Positions 17,044 to 25,844 of a DNA stretch of 64,000 nt are shown here, piece after piece. The stretch spans positions 62,001 to 126,000 of the forward strand of contig CAVVZB010000002.1 in NCBI GenBank assembly GCA_963752695.1, given 5' to 3'. Numbering within the stretch: position 1 is the first letter of the stretch; each line of letters starts with the position of its first letter. Source of the stretch: Bog-113 sp963752695. GTDB lineage: Bacteria; Acidobacteriota; Terriglobia; Bryobacterales; Bryobacteraceae. Below the pieces are notes generated by a model. That model saw only the letters and a list, made by a program, of their open reading frames with translations. It was not told the origin of the DNA and ran no database searches. The position numbers and the translations under genes were made by a program.

Positions 17044-17509
17044 CAGTTGACGCGGGTTCCGTCGTCTGGTCAGCGGCCGAGCGCACTAGACTCTCCAGCC
17101 CGCCGATCAAAGCTTCTCGACGGCTCGTCGGCATGGCTTGAAAAAGCCGTCCCATATACGCGCGGAACTGCCCGGCCGCGGCATTCTGCAGAGATCTGCC
17201 GCTGTCGGTGATCTTGATCATTACCCGGCGCTTGTCGGTGGCGCTTCTCTCGCGCGCCACCATCTTGCGCTCTTCCAGGCTGTCTACCGTCTTGGCGACG
17301 GTGGCCGGCTTCAAATTCAGCTTCCTAGCGAGTTCCCCGATGCTCATGCTCTCGTCGCCCTCGGGAAGCAGGTTCAAAGTCATGAACTGCGTCGCGCTCA
17401 GGCCCGCTTTCTGGAAATGATTGAAATTGGCGGCTTGAATTAGCTGGCGCACCGCGAACCAGGCGGCAAGGAACCGCTCCATCTCCGGGGAACTGGGTTC
17501 GTTTTGCAT
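16979..17509 (-). CDS. MarR family transcriptional regulator
   Basis: A 176-residue winged-helix regulator: helix-turn-helix in MSIGELARKLNLKPATVAKTVDSLEERKMV, wing in RERSATDKRRVMIKITDSG, flanked by dimerisation helices. The family normally represses nearby or own promoters and is released by phenolic ligands or oxidation; there is no obvious sensing Cys here. The C-terminal 30 residues (after RSAADQTTEPA) are Arg/Ser-rich and lie in the overlap with the convergent gene, so they may be a recent extension. The divergent YheT gene shares about 70 bases of upstream DNA with it. Confidence 0.9.
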   Translation of the reverse strand: MQNEPSSPEMERFLAAWFAVRQLIQAANFNHFQKAGLSATQFMTLNLLPEGDESMSIGELARKLNLKPATVAKTVDSLEERKMVARERSATDKRRVMIKITDSGRSLQNAAAGQFRAYMGRLFQAMPTSRREALIGGLESLVRSAADQTTEPASTVTRSADGALPAGRNSRRSPRH

Positions 17510-17528
17510 AAAACGTGTCCGCTACTTG

Positions 17529-17550
17529 GTGACTTCAAATTGTAAATCAC
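17529..17550. promoter_or_regulatory. Inverted repeat between marR-type and yheT-type genes
   Basis: GTGACTT-N8-AAATCAC is an imperfect inverted repeat (6 of 7 positions paired) located 20 bases upstream of the MarR start and about 33 bases before the hydrolase. Its placement suits autoregulation by the MarR protein. It differs in sequence from the palindrome at 16742. Confidence 0.3.
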
Positions 17551-17570
17551 ACGCGCTCGCTAGCGCCCGC

Positions 17571-17576
17571 TAAACT
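17571..17576 (+). promoter_or_regulatory. Putative -10 element, leaderless arrangement
   Basis: TAAACT ends 6 bases before the TTG start at 17583, with no ribosome-binding site between them. It repeats the spacing seen at 4538, 51467 and 59377. Confidence 0.3.
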
Positions 17577-17582
17577 GACCGG

Positions 17583-18530
17583 TTGGACTTCGTTCCGCTG
17601 GTTCGCAACCCGCACATCCTTACTCTGCTGGGCAATTTCTGGCCACGTCATTTCGATTTCCACGGCTTTCCCGTCGAACGGCGCTTCATCCAAACCGAAC
17701 CCGATGTTCAGGTTTTGGTCGAAACCCAGCGCCCGCAGGGTAATGCTCGCGGTCAACTCGCGCTCGTGCACGGACTCGAAGGCAGCGGGCAGGCGGGCTA
17801 CATCGTCAGTTTGGCCCACCGCGCTCTTCTCGCAGGTTTCGCCGTACATCGCTTTCACATGCGGACCTGCGGCGGTACGGAGCACCTCTGCGAAACGCTG
17901 TATCACGCCGGGCTGACGGGCGACCTGATTGCGTTTCTCCGCCAGAATCGGCAAGAAGACCCTGACACGCCACTCTTTTTAGTCGGGTTCTCCCTCGGCG
18001 GCAACGTTGTGCTGAAAGCAGCGGCCGAACTTGGCTCGCCGTGGATTGCAGGCGTTTGCGGCGTCTCCGCGGCAATTGACCTGGCTGCCAGCGCACGTGC
18101 ACTCGAACTTTCTAACAACCGGCTTTACCAAAACCGGTTCGTGTCGCGCATGAAGGAGCGACTGCTTCGCACCTCGCGATACAAGGCTGCTGACCTGGCG
18201 CCCTGCCGCACTATCTACGATATCGACGACCGCATCACAGCGCCGAGCTTCGGTTTTGGCACCGCCGACCGGTACTACGAAACCCAATCCGCCCTTCGCA
18301 TCGTCCCTCAAATACACGTTCCCACTTTGATGATTACCGCGCAGGACGATACTCTGATCCCATTCGAGTCTTACCGCCATCCTTCCATCGCGGCGAATCC
18401 TTGTATCGAGCTAATCGCGCCCCGCCATGGCGGCCACATCGGATTTATAAGCCGTCGAGGCCCCCGGTTCTGGGCGGATACGGTCATCATGCGGTGGATC
18501 GAACAACGCCTGATTCAGCCCTCTTGTTAG
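17583..18530 (+). CDS. YheT-family alpha/beta hydrolase
   Basis: A 315-residue protein of the YheT/EMB8 branch of alpha/beta hydrolases. Features are LVHGLEGSG (oxyanion loop), RTCGGTE, the nucleophile elbow GFSLGGN, the acid in TAQDDTLIPFESY and the catalytic His in RHGGHIGF. YheT-type proteins are cytoplasmic carboxylesterase-like enzymes whose physiological substrate is not settled. The start is TTG, 6 bases after a TAAACT element; no better in-frame start is available, since the conserved N-terminal segment PLVRNPHILTLLGNFWPR begins immediately. Confidence 0.88.
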   Translation: MDFVPLVRNPHILTLLGNFWPRHFDFHGFPVERRFIQTEPDVQVLVETQRPQGNARGQLALVHGLEGSGQAGYIVSLAHRALLAGFAVHRFHMRTCGGTEHLCETLYHAGLTGDLIAFLRQNRQEDPDTPLFLVGFSLGGNVVLKAAAELGSPWIAGVCGVSAAIDLAASARALELSNNRLYQNRFVSRMKERLLRTSRYKAADLAPCRTIYDIDDRITAPSFGFGTADRYYETQSALRIVPQIHVPTLMITAQDDTLIPFESYRHPSIAANPCIELIAPRHGGHIGFISRRGPRFWADTVIMRWIEQRLIQPSC

Positions 18531-18550
18531 ATTGAGATTGGAGTTCCACC

Positions 18551-20101
18551 TTGAAATTGAAACCCTGGGCAGCACTGTTTGCGCTCATTCCCCTCGTCGG
18601 TCGCGGGCAGGATCTGAAGGAATTTGAGAAGCATGTCACCGAGTTCACGCTCGGCAATGGCCTTCACTTTATCGTCCTGGAACGCCATCGCGCGCCGGTA
18701 ATTTCCTTCCACACTTACGTCAATGCCGGAGCGGTGGATGACCCCCAAGGCCAGACCGGCATGGCTCACATGTTCGAACACATGGCCTTCAAAGGCACTG
18801 CTGAAATCGGCAGCAAAGACTGGGTGAAAGAACAGGCGGCGATTGCCGAAATCGAAACCAGGTACGACGCGCTGGATGCCGAGCGCGCCAAGGGTCCAAT
18901 CGCCGATGCTTCGCGGCTGAAGACTCTACAGGCGGACTTGAAGCAGGCCATCGACACCGCTTCCACGTTTGTCGATACCAATCTCTACCCGCGCATCATC
19001 GAGGAAAACGGCGGAGAAGGGCTGAATGCCCAGACCGGCGAAGATTCCACGGAGTTCTTCTATAGTCTCCCGGCCAATCGCGCGGAACTCTGGTACCTGC
19101 TGGAATCGCAGCGCTTTCGGGCGCCGGTGTTCCGGGAGTTTTATAAAGAGCGTGATGTGGTGAGGGAAGAGCGCCGCATGCGCACCGAATCCGAGCCGCA
19201 AGGCAAACTGATCGAGGCGCTGGCCGCTACCGCGATCGAAGCCCATCCCTATCGCCGCCCGGCGGTCGGCTGGCCGAGCGACATCGAAAATCTCCGTGTG
19301 CGCGATGCCGAGAAGTTCTTTCAGTCTTACTACGCGCCCGCTAACATCACCATTGCGATCGTGGGTGATATCGATCCGGCCAACGCTCGCCGTCTCGCGG
19401 ATAAATATTTCGGGCCCATTCCCAAGCGTCCCCTGCCTTCTCGTCCCACCACCGAAGATCCGCCTCAGGAAGGGCCCAAGATCGCGCAGATCGACTCGCC
19501 CGCTCAGCCCATTGAAGCTGTTGCCTTCAAACGCCCCAGTCAATACGATAAGGATGACGCGGTATTCGATGTGATCGAGAGCATCCTCTCGGGTGGCCGC
19601 ACGGGCTTGCTTTATAAAGCGCTGGTCCGCGACCAGCGGGTTGCCTTGGCGGCGGGTGCGAACTCCTCGTTTCCAGGAAACAAGTATCCCAACCTCTTCC
19701 TGTTCTTCCTGGTCCCCGCCATGGGAAAGTCGCTGAAGCAAAACGAGGATGCGTTAGACAAAGTGTTGGACCAGATCCGTAATCAGAAAGTGAATGACCA
19801 AACCCTTGCGCGCGTCAAAACCAAGGCGCGCGCCGGATTGATCCGGCAACTCGATAGCAACGCGGGGCTGGCCAATCAGCTGGCGTCCTATCAGGGTACT
19901 TACGGCGATTGGCGCAAGCTGTTTACTTCGTTAGAAGACATCGAAAAGGTGACCACCGATGACGTACAGCGCGTCGCCAGGACTTACTTCACGCGAATGA
20001 ACCAGACCTCGGCATATCTGAAATCTCCAACGGGCCCCGGTGCGCCACCTGACGCCCAGCCTGCACCTGGACCGCAGGCCCAGTCTGGAGCGCAGCAATG
20101 A
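18551..20101 (+). CDS. Exported M16 zinc metallopeptidase, catalytic subunit
   Basis: A 516-residue M16 (pitrilysin/processing-peptidase type) protease with an N-terminal signal. The inverted zinc motif H-x-x-E-H is intact (His73, Glu76, His77 in AHMFEH), and the third ligand region follows at GGEGLNAQTGEDSTEFF. A helical insertion of about 50 residues separates the two. The start codon is TTG with GGAG 8 bases upstream. The downstream gene, which overlaps by 4 bases, encodes an M16 protein lacking this motif; such pairs form a heterodimer in which one subunit cuts and the other helps enclose peptide. Confidence 0.93.
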   Translation: MKLKPWAALFALIPLVGRGQDLKEFEKHVTEFTLGNGLHFIVLERHRAPVISFHTYVNAGAVDDPQGQTGMAHMFEHMAFKGTAEIGSKDWVKEQAAIAEIETRYDALDAERAKGPIADASRLKTLQADLKQAIDTASTFVDTNLYPRIIEENGGEGLNAQTGEDSTEFFYSLPANRAELWYLLESQRFRAPVFREFYKERDVVREERRMRTESEPQGKLIEALAATAIEAHPYRRPAVGWPSDIENLRVRDAEKFFQSYYAPANITIAIVGDIDPANARRLADKYFGPIPKRPLPSRPTTEDPPQEGPKIAQIDSPAQPIEAVAFKRPSQYDKDDAVFDVIESILSGGRTGLLYKALVRDQRVALAAGANSSFPGNKYPNLFLFFLVPAMGKSLKQNEDALDKVLDQIRNQKVNDQTLARVKTKARAGLIRQLDSNAGLANQLASYQGTYGDWRKLFTSLEDIEKVTTDDVQRVARTYFTRMNQTSAYLKSPTGPGAPPDAQPAPGPQAQSGAQQ

Positions 20102-21552
20102 TGACGCGCGTCTTCACCGCATTTCTGCTCGCGGCCGCCTGCGCCCACGCGCAGAGCCCCAAAGCCGCCAAGCTTTGGGAGCAACTTAAGTATGAGCCGC
20201 TGCGCGCGCTAACTCTTCCGCAAGTCGACGAGTTTCGGCTTCCTAACGGAATGCGCGTACTGCTTCTGGAAAGTCATGACTTACCTCTTGTTCGCGGCAC
20301 CGCGCTGGTGCGTACCGGTAACTTATTCGATCCAGCTGACAAAGTAGGTCTCGCCACCATCACCGGCGACGTCATTCGAAGCGGCGGGACCGCCTCCAAG
20401 TCGGGAGATCAGATCGATGAGCAACTCGAGAACATTGCTGCTTCGGTCGAAGCCGGAATCGGTGAGTCCGACGGAACGGTTTCGTTCTCCTGCTTAAAGG
20501 AGAATACCGCCGAAGTCTTGTCGGTATTCAAAGACGTGTTAACCCATCCGGGCTTTCGTCAGGACAAGTTGGACCTGGTAAAGCAGCAGCTGATGAGCGG
20601 AATCACTCGCCGTAATGATGACCCGGGCGAGATCGCGCAGCGCGAGTTTACCGATACCCTTTACGGCCGTGATAATTCCTACGGCTGGTCCATGGAGATC
20701 AGTGGCGTGGCCAAAGTGCAGCGCGCCGACGTTGAAGCGTTTTACCATCGGTACTTCTTCCCATCGAACATCATTCTCGCCGTTCAGGGAGACTTTTCGG
20801 GCGCCGAGATGAAGGCTCGGATCCAGTCCTTATTTGCTGACTGGACAGTCACGCAGTCGCCAGTTCCGCCATTCCCAGCTGTAAAGTTCAACTACAAGCC
20901 AGGTACGTTTCTCGCCGTCAAGGAAGATGTTACTCAGACTAACTTCATCATTGGGCAACCCGGTGGAGAATTAAACAATCCGGATACTGCTGCGCTGGAA
21001 GTGATGTCTAACATCCTCGGCGGCGGTTTTAATAGCCGGTTGTTCAAGCGCATCCGTACACAGCTAGGCTACGTCTACGGAATCAACGCTAGTTGGGGAG
21101 CGAACTATGATCACCCAGGCTTGTTTACGATCAACGGCAGTACAAAATCCTCCACGACGGTGGAAGCTATCGAGGCTGCCCGTAAAGAGGTTGAACGTAT
21201 CCAGCGCGAGCCGGTGACTGCTGACGAACTCGAAGGCGCTAAGGCGACCGTGCTCAACGGATTTGTATTTGCTTTCGATACTCCGGCGAAGACGATTTCT
21301 CGACTCGCTCGCTACAACTACTTCAGTTACCCGCAAGATTTCATCTTTCAATATCAGAAAGCAGTTCAGTCGGTAACTCGCGAGGATGTACTTCGAGTCG
21401 CCCGCAAATACATTGATCCCGCCAAGTTTGTTGTCGTCGCAGTTGGGAATCCGAAAGACTTCGGCACTTCGCTCGATAAACTCGGTTCTCAAGTCAAGAT
21501 TCTAGATTTAACGATTCCCATGCCTGCTGGAATGCGTGGAGGCGTGCAGTAA
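20098..21552 (+). CDS. Exported M16 peptidase-like protein, non-catalytic partner
   Basis: A 484-residue M16-fold protein with a signal peptide (MTRVFTAFLLAAACAHAQ). Where the zinc motif should be, the sequence reads LATITGDVIRSGG, so no metal site exists. The C-terminal half retains NILGGGFNSRLFKRIRTQLGYVYG, the R-x-Y-type substrate-binding region of inactive-type subunits. It overlaps the catalytic subunit gene by an ATGA, indicating translational coupling and equal production. Together they should form a periplasmic or membrane-associated peptide-degrading dimer. Confidence 0.92.
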   Translation: MMTRVFTAFLLAAACAHAQSPKAAKLWEQLKYEPLRALTLPQVDEFRLPNGMRVLLLESHDLPLVRGTALVRTGNLFDPADKVGLATITGDVIRSGGTASKSGDQIDEQLENIAASVEAGIGESDGTVSFSCLKENTAEVLSVFKDVLTHPGFRQDKLDLVKQQLMSGITRRNDDPGEIAQREFTDTLYGRDNSYGWSMEISGVAKVQRADVEAFYHRYFFPSNIILAVQGDFSGAEMKARIQSLFADWTVTQSPVPPFPAVKFNYKPGTFLAVKEDVTQTNFIIGQPGGELNNPDTAALEVMSNILGGGFNSRLFKRIRTQLGYVYGINASWGANYDHPGLFTINGSTKSSTTVEAIEAARKEVERIQREPVTADELEGAKATVLNGFVFAFDTPAKTISRLARYNYFSYPQDFIFQYQKAVQSVTREDVLRVARKYIDPAKFVVVAVGNPKDFGTSLDKLGSQVKILDLTIPMPAGMRGGVQ

Positions 21553-22362
21553 TTGACTCGCCGTACTTTTGCGGCAGGAATGCTGCTGGCCTCGGGGGCG
21601 CGCGCGCAAAATATAAGCGCCCAGAAGCGCGGGCGTGAACTGGTCGATCAATGCATCCAGGCATTGGGCGGTCCGAATTTCCTCAACATGCAGGATCGGC
21701 TGGAGTTCGGACGCGCTTACTCGTTCTACCGCGAACGGCTGTCCGGCCTATCTATTGCCCACCTGTACACCCGCTATGCTACTCCACCGCAGCCACAGCC
21801 AGTAAGCTTTTACGGGATCTATGAGAAGCAGGCTTTCGGGAAGAAACAGGATACTTCCGTTCTCTTCAGCCCTCAGGGAGCTTACGAGATGACCTTTCGA
21901 GGAGTGCGTCCATTGCCGGACGACACGATCGTGAAGCATCGCGAATCGGTAGTCACTAACTTTCTGTATATTCTCCGATCACGCCTGAATGAACCCGGCC
22001 TGACCTTCGAGTCGAAAGGCGTGGAGGTTGTCGAAAACAAGCGTGTGGAATCCATCGAGGTCTACGACAATGCCGATCGCAAGATCACTGTCTATCTAAG
22101 CCTCGACACCAAGCTCCCGGTTATGCAGCGCTACATGCGGCTCGATGCCGTTTACAAAGAACGCGTGGAGGAGATTATGAGATTCTCCAAGTACCACGAT
22201 GCGGGCCAAGGTGTGCAGTGGCCGCTTGACTTCCAGCGTGAGCGCGATGGAGAGAAAGTTTACCAGATGTTTTCCGAAACAGTCTCGATCGGCAACCAGT
22301 TCCCCGCCGGTACTTTCGAGTTGCCGCGCGGCATGCAAATGCTTAAGAAAGAGAACTTCTAA
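21553..22362 (+). CDS. Exported protein of unknown function, linked to M16 pair
   Basis: A 269-residue protein beginning with TTG directly after the preceding stop codon. The N-terminus MTRRTFAAGMLLASGARAQ is a twin-arginine/Sec signal. The rest contains long beta-strand-like segments (YEMTFRGVRPLPDD, KITVYLSLDTKLPVMQRYM) reminiscent of the LolA/outer-membrane lipoprotein-sorting fold, which is a common exported family in this phylum; this is a fold-level guess. Its position in a transcript with two M16 subunits suggests a role in the same process. The 3' end overlaps the convergent maf gene by 20 bases. Confidence 0.8.
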   Translation: MTRRTFAAGMLLASGARAQNISAQKRGRELVDQCIQALGGPNFLNMQDRLEFGRAYSFYRERLSGLSIAHLYTRYATPPQPQPVSFYGIYEKQAFGKKQDTSVLFSPQGAYEMTFRGVRPLPDDTIVKHRESVVTNFLYILRSRLNEPGLTFESKGVEVVENKRVESIEVYDNADRKITVYLSLDTKLPVMQRYMRLDAVYKERVEEIMRFSKYHDAGQGVQWPLDFQRERDGEKVYQMFSETVSIGNQFPAGTFELPRGMQMLKKENF

Positions 22363-22933
22363 TCTGCGTCAACGCGCGCCACACGAGCTCGATCGGTAGC
22401 CCGACCACGTTCGAGTAACTGCCGTCGATCCGTTCGATATAACGGGAGGCAATGCCTTGAATTGCATACGCGCCAGCCTTATCGGCGGGCTCGCCCGAGC
22501 GGACGTACTCTTCAATTGTTTCATCGCTAATCCTGCTGAACCAGACCCGCGTCGACGCATGGTCTTCCACGACGGCGGTCCGATGAAGCAAACAGATACC
22601 GGTAATGACCTCGTGCCACTTGCCGGAGAGTCGCCGCAGCATGCTTGCCGCTTCGGCTTCGTCTGCGGGTTTTCCCATGATCTGACCCTCGCAAATCACG
22701 GTGGTGTCGGCTGCTAGTACGATCTCGGAATCCGAGCGCGCGATTGCGAACGCCTTTTCTCGCGCCATACGCTGCACATAGGCGATCGGTTGCTCGCCGG
22801 GGATGACGCTCTCGTCGATATCCGCCGGGCGCACTGTATGCGCAATGGCCGCCGCATCCAGCAGTTCACGCCTCCGTGGACTGCGCGAAGCCAGCACCAG
22901 CACCAGCACTGCCCGGCGAAGATCGGTCTGCAC
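22343..22933 (-). CDS. maf: Maf family nucleotide pyrophosphatase
   Basis: A 196-residue Maf/YhdE protein that hydrolyses non-canonical or methylated nucleoside triphosphates (dTTP, UTP, m5UTP in studied members) to keep them out of nucleic acids. Family motifs are complete: LVLASRSPRRRELL at the N-terminus, the catalytic Asp in VLAADTTV, GKPADEAEA and GAYAIQG. Its 3' end overlaps the convergent exported gene by 20 bases. Confidence 0.94.
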   Translation of the reverse strand: MQTDLRRAVLVLVLASRSPRRRELLDAAAIAHTVRPADIDESVIPGEQPIAYVQRMAREKAFAIARSDSEIVLAADTTVICEGQIMGKPADEAEAASMLRRLSGKWHEVITGICLLHRTAVVEDHASTRVWFSRISDETIEEYVRSGEPADKAGAYAIQGIASRYIERIDGSYSNVVGLPIELVWRALTQIRSSLS

Positions 22934-23017
22934 TTGCCGAGACTAACAGAATCGCGCATGCAGCGACCCGCGTTCCACAACCCAGCTTGCGTGTTAGACT
23001 TTCAAAGTCCCGGTTCC

Positions 23018-23431
23018 ATGCAACGCGCCAGTCAGATTATCGGTAGCCTCTCGGCTGTTTCCAAGCGAGCCAAGGCGGAAGACCCGTTGATCGACGCGGA
23101 ACAGATCGCCTGCGCGGCGTGGGCCCGTTCAGTCGGAAAGAAAATCGCTCAACACACCCGACCCGCAAAACTCGTTCGGGGACGCTTGGTGGTCGAAGTC
23201 GAAGACGTTGTCTGGCAGCGTAACTTGTTCACACTCACCAAACACATCTCGTCGAATCTTGCCAAGAATCTAGGTCCCGGCATCGTCACTGAAATCGAAT
23301 TCCGCGTCGCCCCACCGCGCCGCGAGCCGCAACGTGCGCCTGTAAGTGTTCCCGGAGATGAGTCGGACCTGATCCAGGACCCTGGCATGCGCCGTCTCTA
23401 TCGCGCCGCCCGCCAGAGGGAAATGGCGTGA
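23018..23431 (+). CDS. dciA: DciA/DUF721 family protein
   Basis: A 137-residue member of the DUF721 family, which includes DciA, the ancestral loader of the replicative helicase DnaB. Recognisable features are the Trp-containing WARSVGKKIAQHTRPAKLVRGRLVVEVEDVVWQRNLF core. The ATG at 23018 gives the usual N-terminus; in-frame starts further upstream would overlap the divergent maf gene. The C-terminal 25 residues are Pro/Arg/Glu-rich. The last codons overlap gatC by 4 bases. Confidence 0.85.
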   Translation: MQRASQIIGSLSAVSKRAKAEDPLIDAEQIACAAWARSVGKKIAQHTRPAKLVRGRLVVEVEDVVWQRNLFTLTKHISSNLAKNLGPGIVTEIEFRVAPPRREPQRAPVSVPGDESDLIQDPGMRRLYRAARQREMA

Positions 23432-23727
23432 CCCTGACCGAAAAAGAAGTGCGTTATGTCGCCGGCCTTGCGAATCTCAGACTGAGCGAGACGGAGATCG
23501 CAGCCATGGTTCGACAACTTGGCGATATTCTTCAGCACATGGAACGGCTCGCTGATATCCCCACAGAGGGCGTCGAACCCATGCGTCAGGTCCTGTTCCC
23601 CGCTTCTGATTTGGCCACGTTGCGTCCGGACGAGCCCCGTCCCACACTGACCAATGAGGAAGCGCTCGCCAATGCCGTTCAGCCCGGTCAAGGCTATTTC
23701 CGCGTGCCGCGCGTCATTGAGAGATAG
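23428..23727 (+). CDS. gatC: Asp/Glu-tRNA amidotransferase subunit GatC
   Basis: A 99-residue GatC, the small belt subunit that stabilises GatA on GatB in the enzyme converting Asp-tRNA(Asn) and Glu-tRNA(Gln) to the amide forms. Conserved LTEKEVRYVAGLANLRLSETE and the mid-region RPDEPRP are clear. It starts with GTG overlapping the dciA stop. gatA follows after 44 bases; gatB is not in the window. Confidence 0.94.
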   Translation: MTLTEKEVRYVAGLANLRLSETEIAAMVRQLGDILQHMERLADIPTEGVEPMRQVLFPASDLATLRPDEPRPTLTNEEALANAVQPGQGYFRVPRVIER

Positions 23728-23771
23728 TGGCCCGAACCAAAACGTCTGAGCCATAACTTCATCGAACTCCT

Positions 23772-25208
23772 ATGGATATTCGAAATCTCACCATCGCCTC
23801 GGTGCGTGACGGACTGCGCAACAAGGAGTTTTCCGCTACCGCCCTGGCTTTGGAAGCCCTGAACTTCGCGGAGGCGGAGAACCCTTCAACGAACGCGTTC
23901 CTGCGCTTCTCACCCGAGCGAGCGGTCGAAAATGCGGCGCGCGTGGATCGTTTGCTGGCCGCAGGCGGCAATCCGGGGCCGCTCGCCGGTGTCCCCATCG
24001 CAGTGAAAGATGTAATCCTCACCAAGGGTCTTACCACTACGTGCGGGTCGAAGATGTTGGAACACTTTGTTCCGCCGTACGATTCCACCGCTGTTCAGAG
24101 GCTCGAAGCGGCCGGAGGGATCCTGATTGGCAAGACCAACTGCGATGAATTCGCTATGGGCTCGTCCAATGAGAACAGCGCGTTCGGACCGGTCCGCAAT
24201 CCGGTCGCGCTCGATCGGGTTCCCGGAGGCTCCAGCGGTGGCTCCGCCGCAGTGGTCGCGCAGGGCACCGCCGTCCTATCGCTCGGGTCCGATACCGGCG
24301 GTTCAATTCGCCAACCCGCGTCCTTTTGCGGCATCGTCGGCGTGACTCCGACCTATGGGCGTGTCTCCCGTTACGGCCTGGTCGCATTCGCTAGTTCGCT
24401 TGATCACATCGGCCCGTTTGCGCGCAACGTCGCCGATGCCGCCACGCTCCTCCAGGTCATTGCGGGGCACGACCCCATGGACGCGACTTCCGCCGAAGCG
24501 CCCGTCCCGGATTACACCTCGGCTCTCAATGGCGATGTTCGTGGCCTGAAGCTCGGGCTGCCCCGCGAGTACATGCAGGACGCCACCGGCGACACACTCA
24601 CTCAAGTGGAAAAGGCCGTCGAGCGTTTTCGCGCCATGGGTTGCGATATCGCGGAAATCTCGCTGCCATTCACCGCCTACGCGATCGATACCTACTATGT
24701 GATTGCAACTGCCGAAGCCAGTTCCAATCTCGCCCGCTATGACGGCGTTCGCTACACCATGCGAGCCGAAACTGGCGGAGGGACGCTGACCGACATGTAT
24801 CGTGCGACGCGTGGCGAGGGGTTCGGGGCCGAAGTGAAGCGCCGCATCATGCTGGGCACTTATGTCCTCAGCCATGGATATTACGATGCGTACTACTTAA
24901 AAGCGCAGAAAGTGCGCGCTATGATCACCCAGGACTTTACTAACGCTTTCGAGCACGTGGATGCGATTCTCGCGCCCGTTTCGCCCTTTCCCGCATTCAA
25001 GCTCGGTGAGAAGGTGGATGACCCCATGCAAATGTATCTGTCGGATATTTTCACCATCACGGGCAGCCTCGCCGGAATCCCTTGCATGAGCGTGCCGTGC
25101 GGCGTCACTCGGGAAGGTCTTCCCGTGGGTCTTCAGATTCTTTGTAAGCATTTCGACGAGTTCCGCATGTTCCGTCTCGCTCACGCCTTCGAAGGCTCGG
25201 TAGCATAG
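23772..25208 (+). CDS. gatA: Asp/Glu-tRNA amidotransferase subunit GatA
   Basis: A 478-residue amidase-signature enzyme that frees ammonia from glutamine for tRNA-dependent amidation. The Ser-cisSer-Lys triad is present: Lys in IAVKDVI, Ser in GGSSGGSAA and the nucleophile Ser in SDTGGSIRQPA. Full length for the family. Its organisation with gatC supports the assignment. sodA-type dismutase begins 24 bases downstream. Confidence 0.96.
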   Translation: MDIRNLTIASVRDGLRNKEFSATALALEALNFAEAENPSTNAFLRFSPERAVENAARVDRLLAAGGNPGPLAGVPIAVKDVILTKGLTTTCGSKMLEHFVPPYDSTAVQRLEAAGGILIGKTNCDEFAMGSSNENSAFGPVRNPVALDRVPGGSSGGSAAVVAQGTAVLSLGSDTGGSIRQPASFCGIVGVTPTYGRVSRYGLVAFASSLDHIGPFARNVADAATLLQVIAGHDPMDATSAEAPVPDYTSALNGDVRGLKLGLPREYMQDATGDTLTQVEKAVERFRAMGCDIAEISLPFTAYAIDTYYVIATAEASSNLARYDGVRYTMRAETGGGTLTDMYRATRGEGFGAEVKRRIMLGTYVLSHGYYDAYYLKAQKVRAMITQDFTNAFEHVDAILAPVSPFPAFKLGEKVDDPMQMYLSDIFTITGSLAGIPCMSVPCGVTREGLPVGLQILCKHFDEFRMFRLAHAFEGSVA

Positions 25209-25232
25209 TAGACGTAATCAAGGAGATGAACC

Positions 25233-25841
25233 ATGCCGTTTGAACTTCCCGCACTTCCCTACGCTTTTGATGCATTGGAACCCACCATCGACAAAACGAC
25301 GATGGAGATTCACCACGGCAAGCATCACGCCGCCTATGTCACCAACCTGAATAAAGCTTTGGAGCCTTATCCCGATCTCCAAAAGATGAAGGTTGAAGAG
25401 TTGCTGGCGGATCATTGCGCGGCCGTGCCCGAGGACATCCGCACCGCCGTCCGCAACAATGGCGGTGGTCACATGAACCACTCCATGTTCTGGCAGATCA
25501 TGGCTCCGGGCGCTGGCCACGAACCCACCGGCCCGTTAAGCGACGCCATCAAGAACGCGTTCGGCTCATTGGAAACGTTCAAGGAAAAATTCAGCGCTGC
25601 CGGGGCATCGCGCTTCGGGTCCGGTTGGGCCTGGCTAATCAAAACGCCTTCTGGCGTCGAGATCATGTCCACGCCGAACCAGGACAATCCGATCATGGAA
25701 GGCAAGCACGCCATCATGGGCCTTGACGTTTGGGAGCATGCCTACTACCTCAAGTACCAGAATCGGCGCCCCGATTACATGAAGGCTTGGTGGAGCGTCG
25801 TTAACTGGCCGGAAATCGGCAAGCGCTTCAGCAGTCTATAA
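25233..25841 (+). CDS. sodA: Superoxide dismutase (Mn/Fe family)
   Basis: A 202-residue superoxide dismutase that converts superoxide to oxygen and hydrogen peroxide. Metal ligands are visible: His in MEIHHGKHH, His in HMNHSMFW, and Asp and His in LDVWEHAYY. The sequence GGGHMNHSMFW and the FGSGWAWLI segment fit the Mn or cambialistic type rather than strict iron enzymes. No signal peptide, so it is cytoplasmic. An AAGGAG ribosome-binding site lies 6 bases before ATG. Confidence 0.95.
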   Translation: MPFELPALPYAFDALEPTIDKTTMEIHHGKHHAAYVTNLNKALEPYPDLQKMKVEELLADHCAAVPEDIRTAVRNNGGGHMNHSMFWQIMAPGAGHEPTGPLSDAIKNAFGSLETFKEKFSAAGASRFGSGWAWLIKTPSGVEIMSTPNQDNPIMEGKHAIMGLDVWEHAYYLKYQNRRPDYMKAWWSVVNWPEIGKRFSSL

Positions 25842-25844
25842 TCC

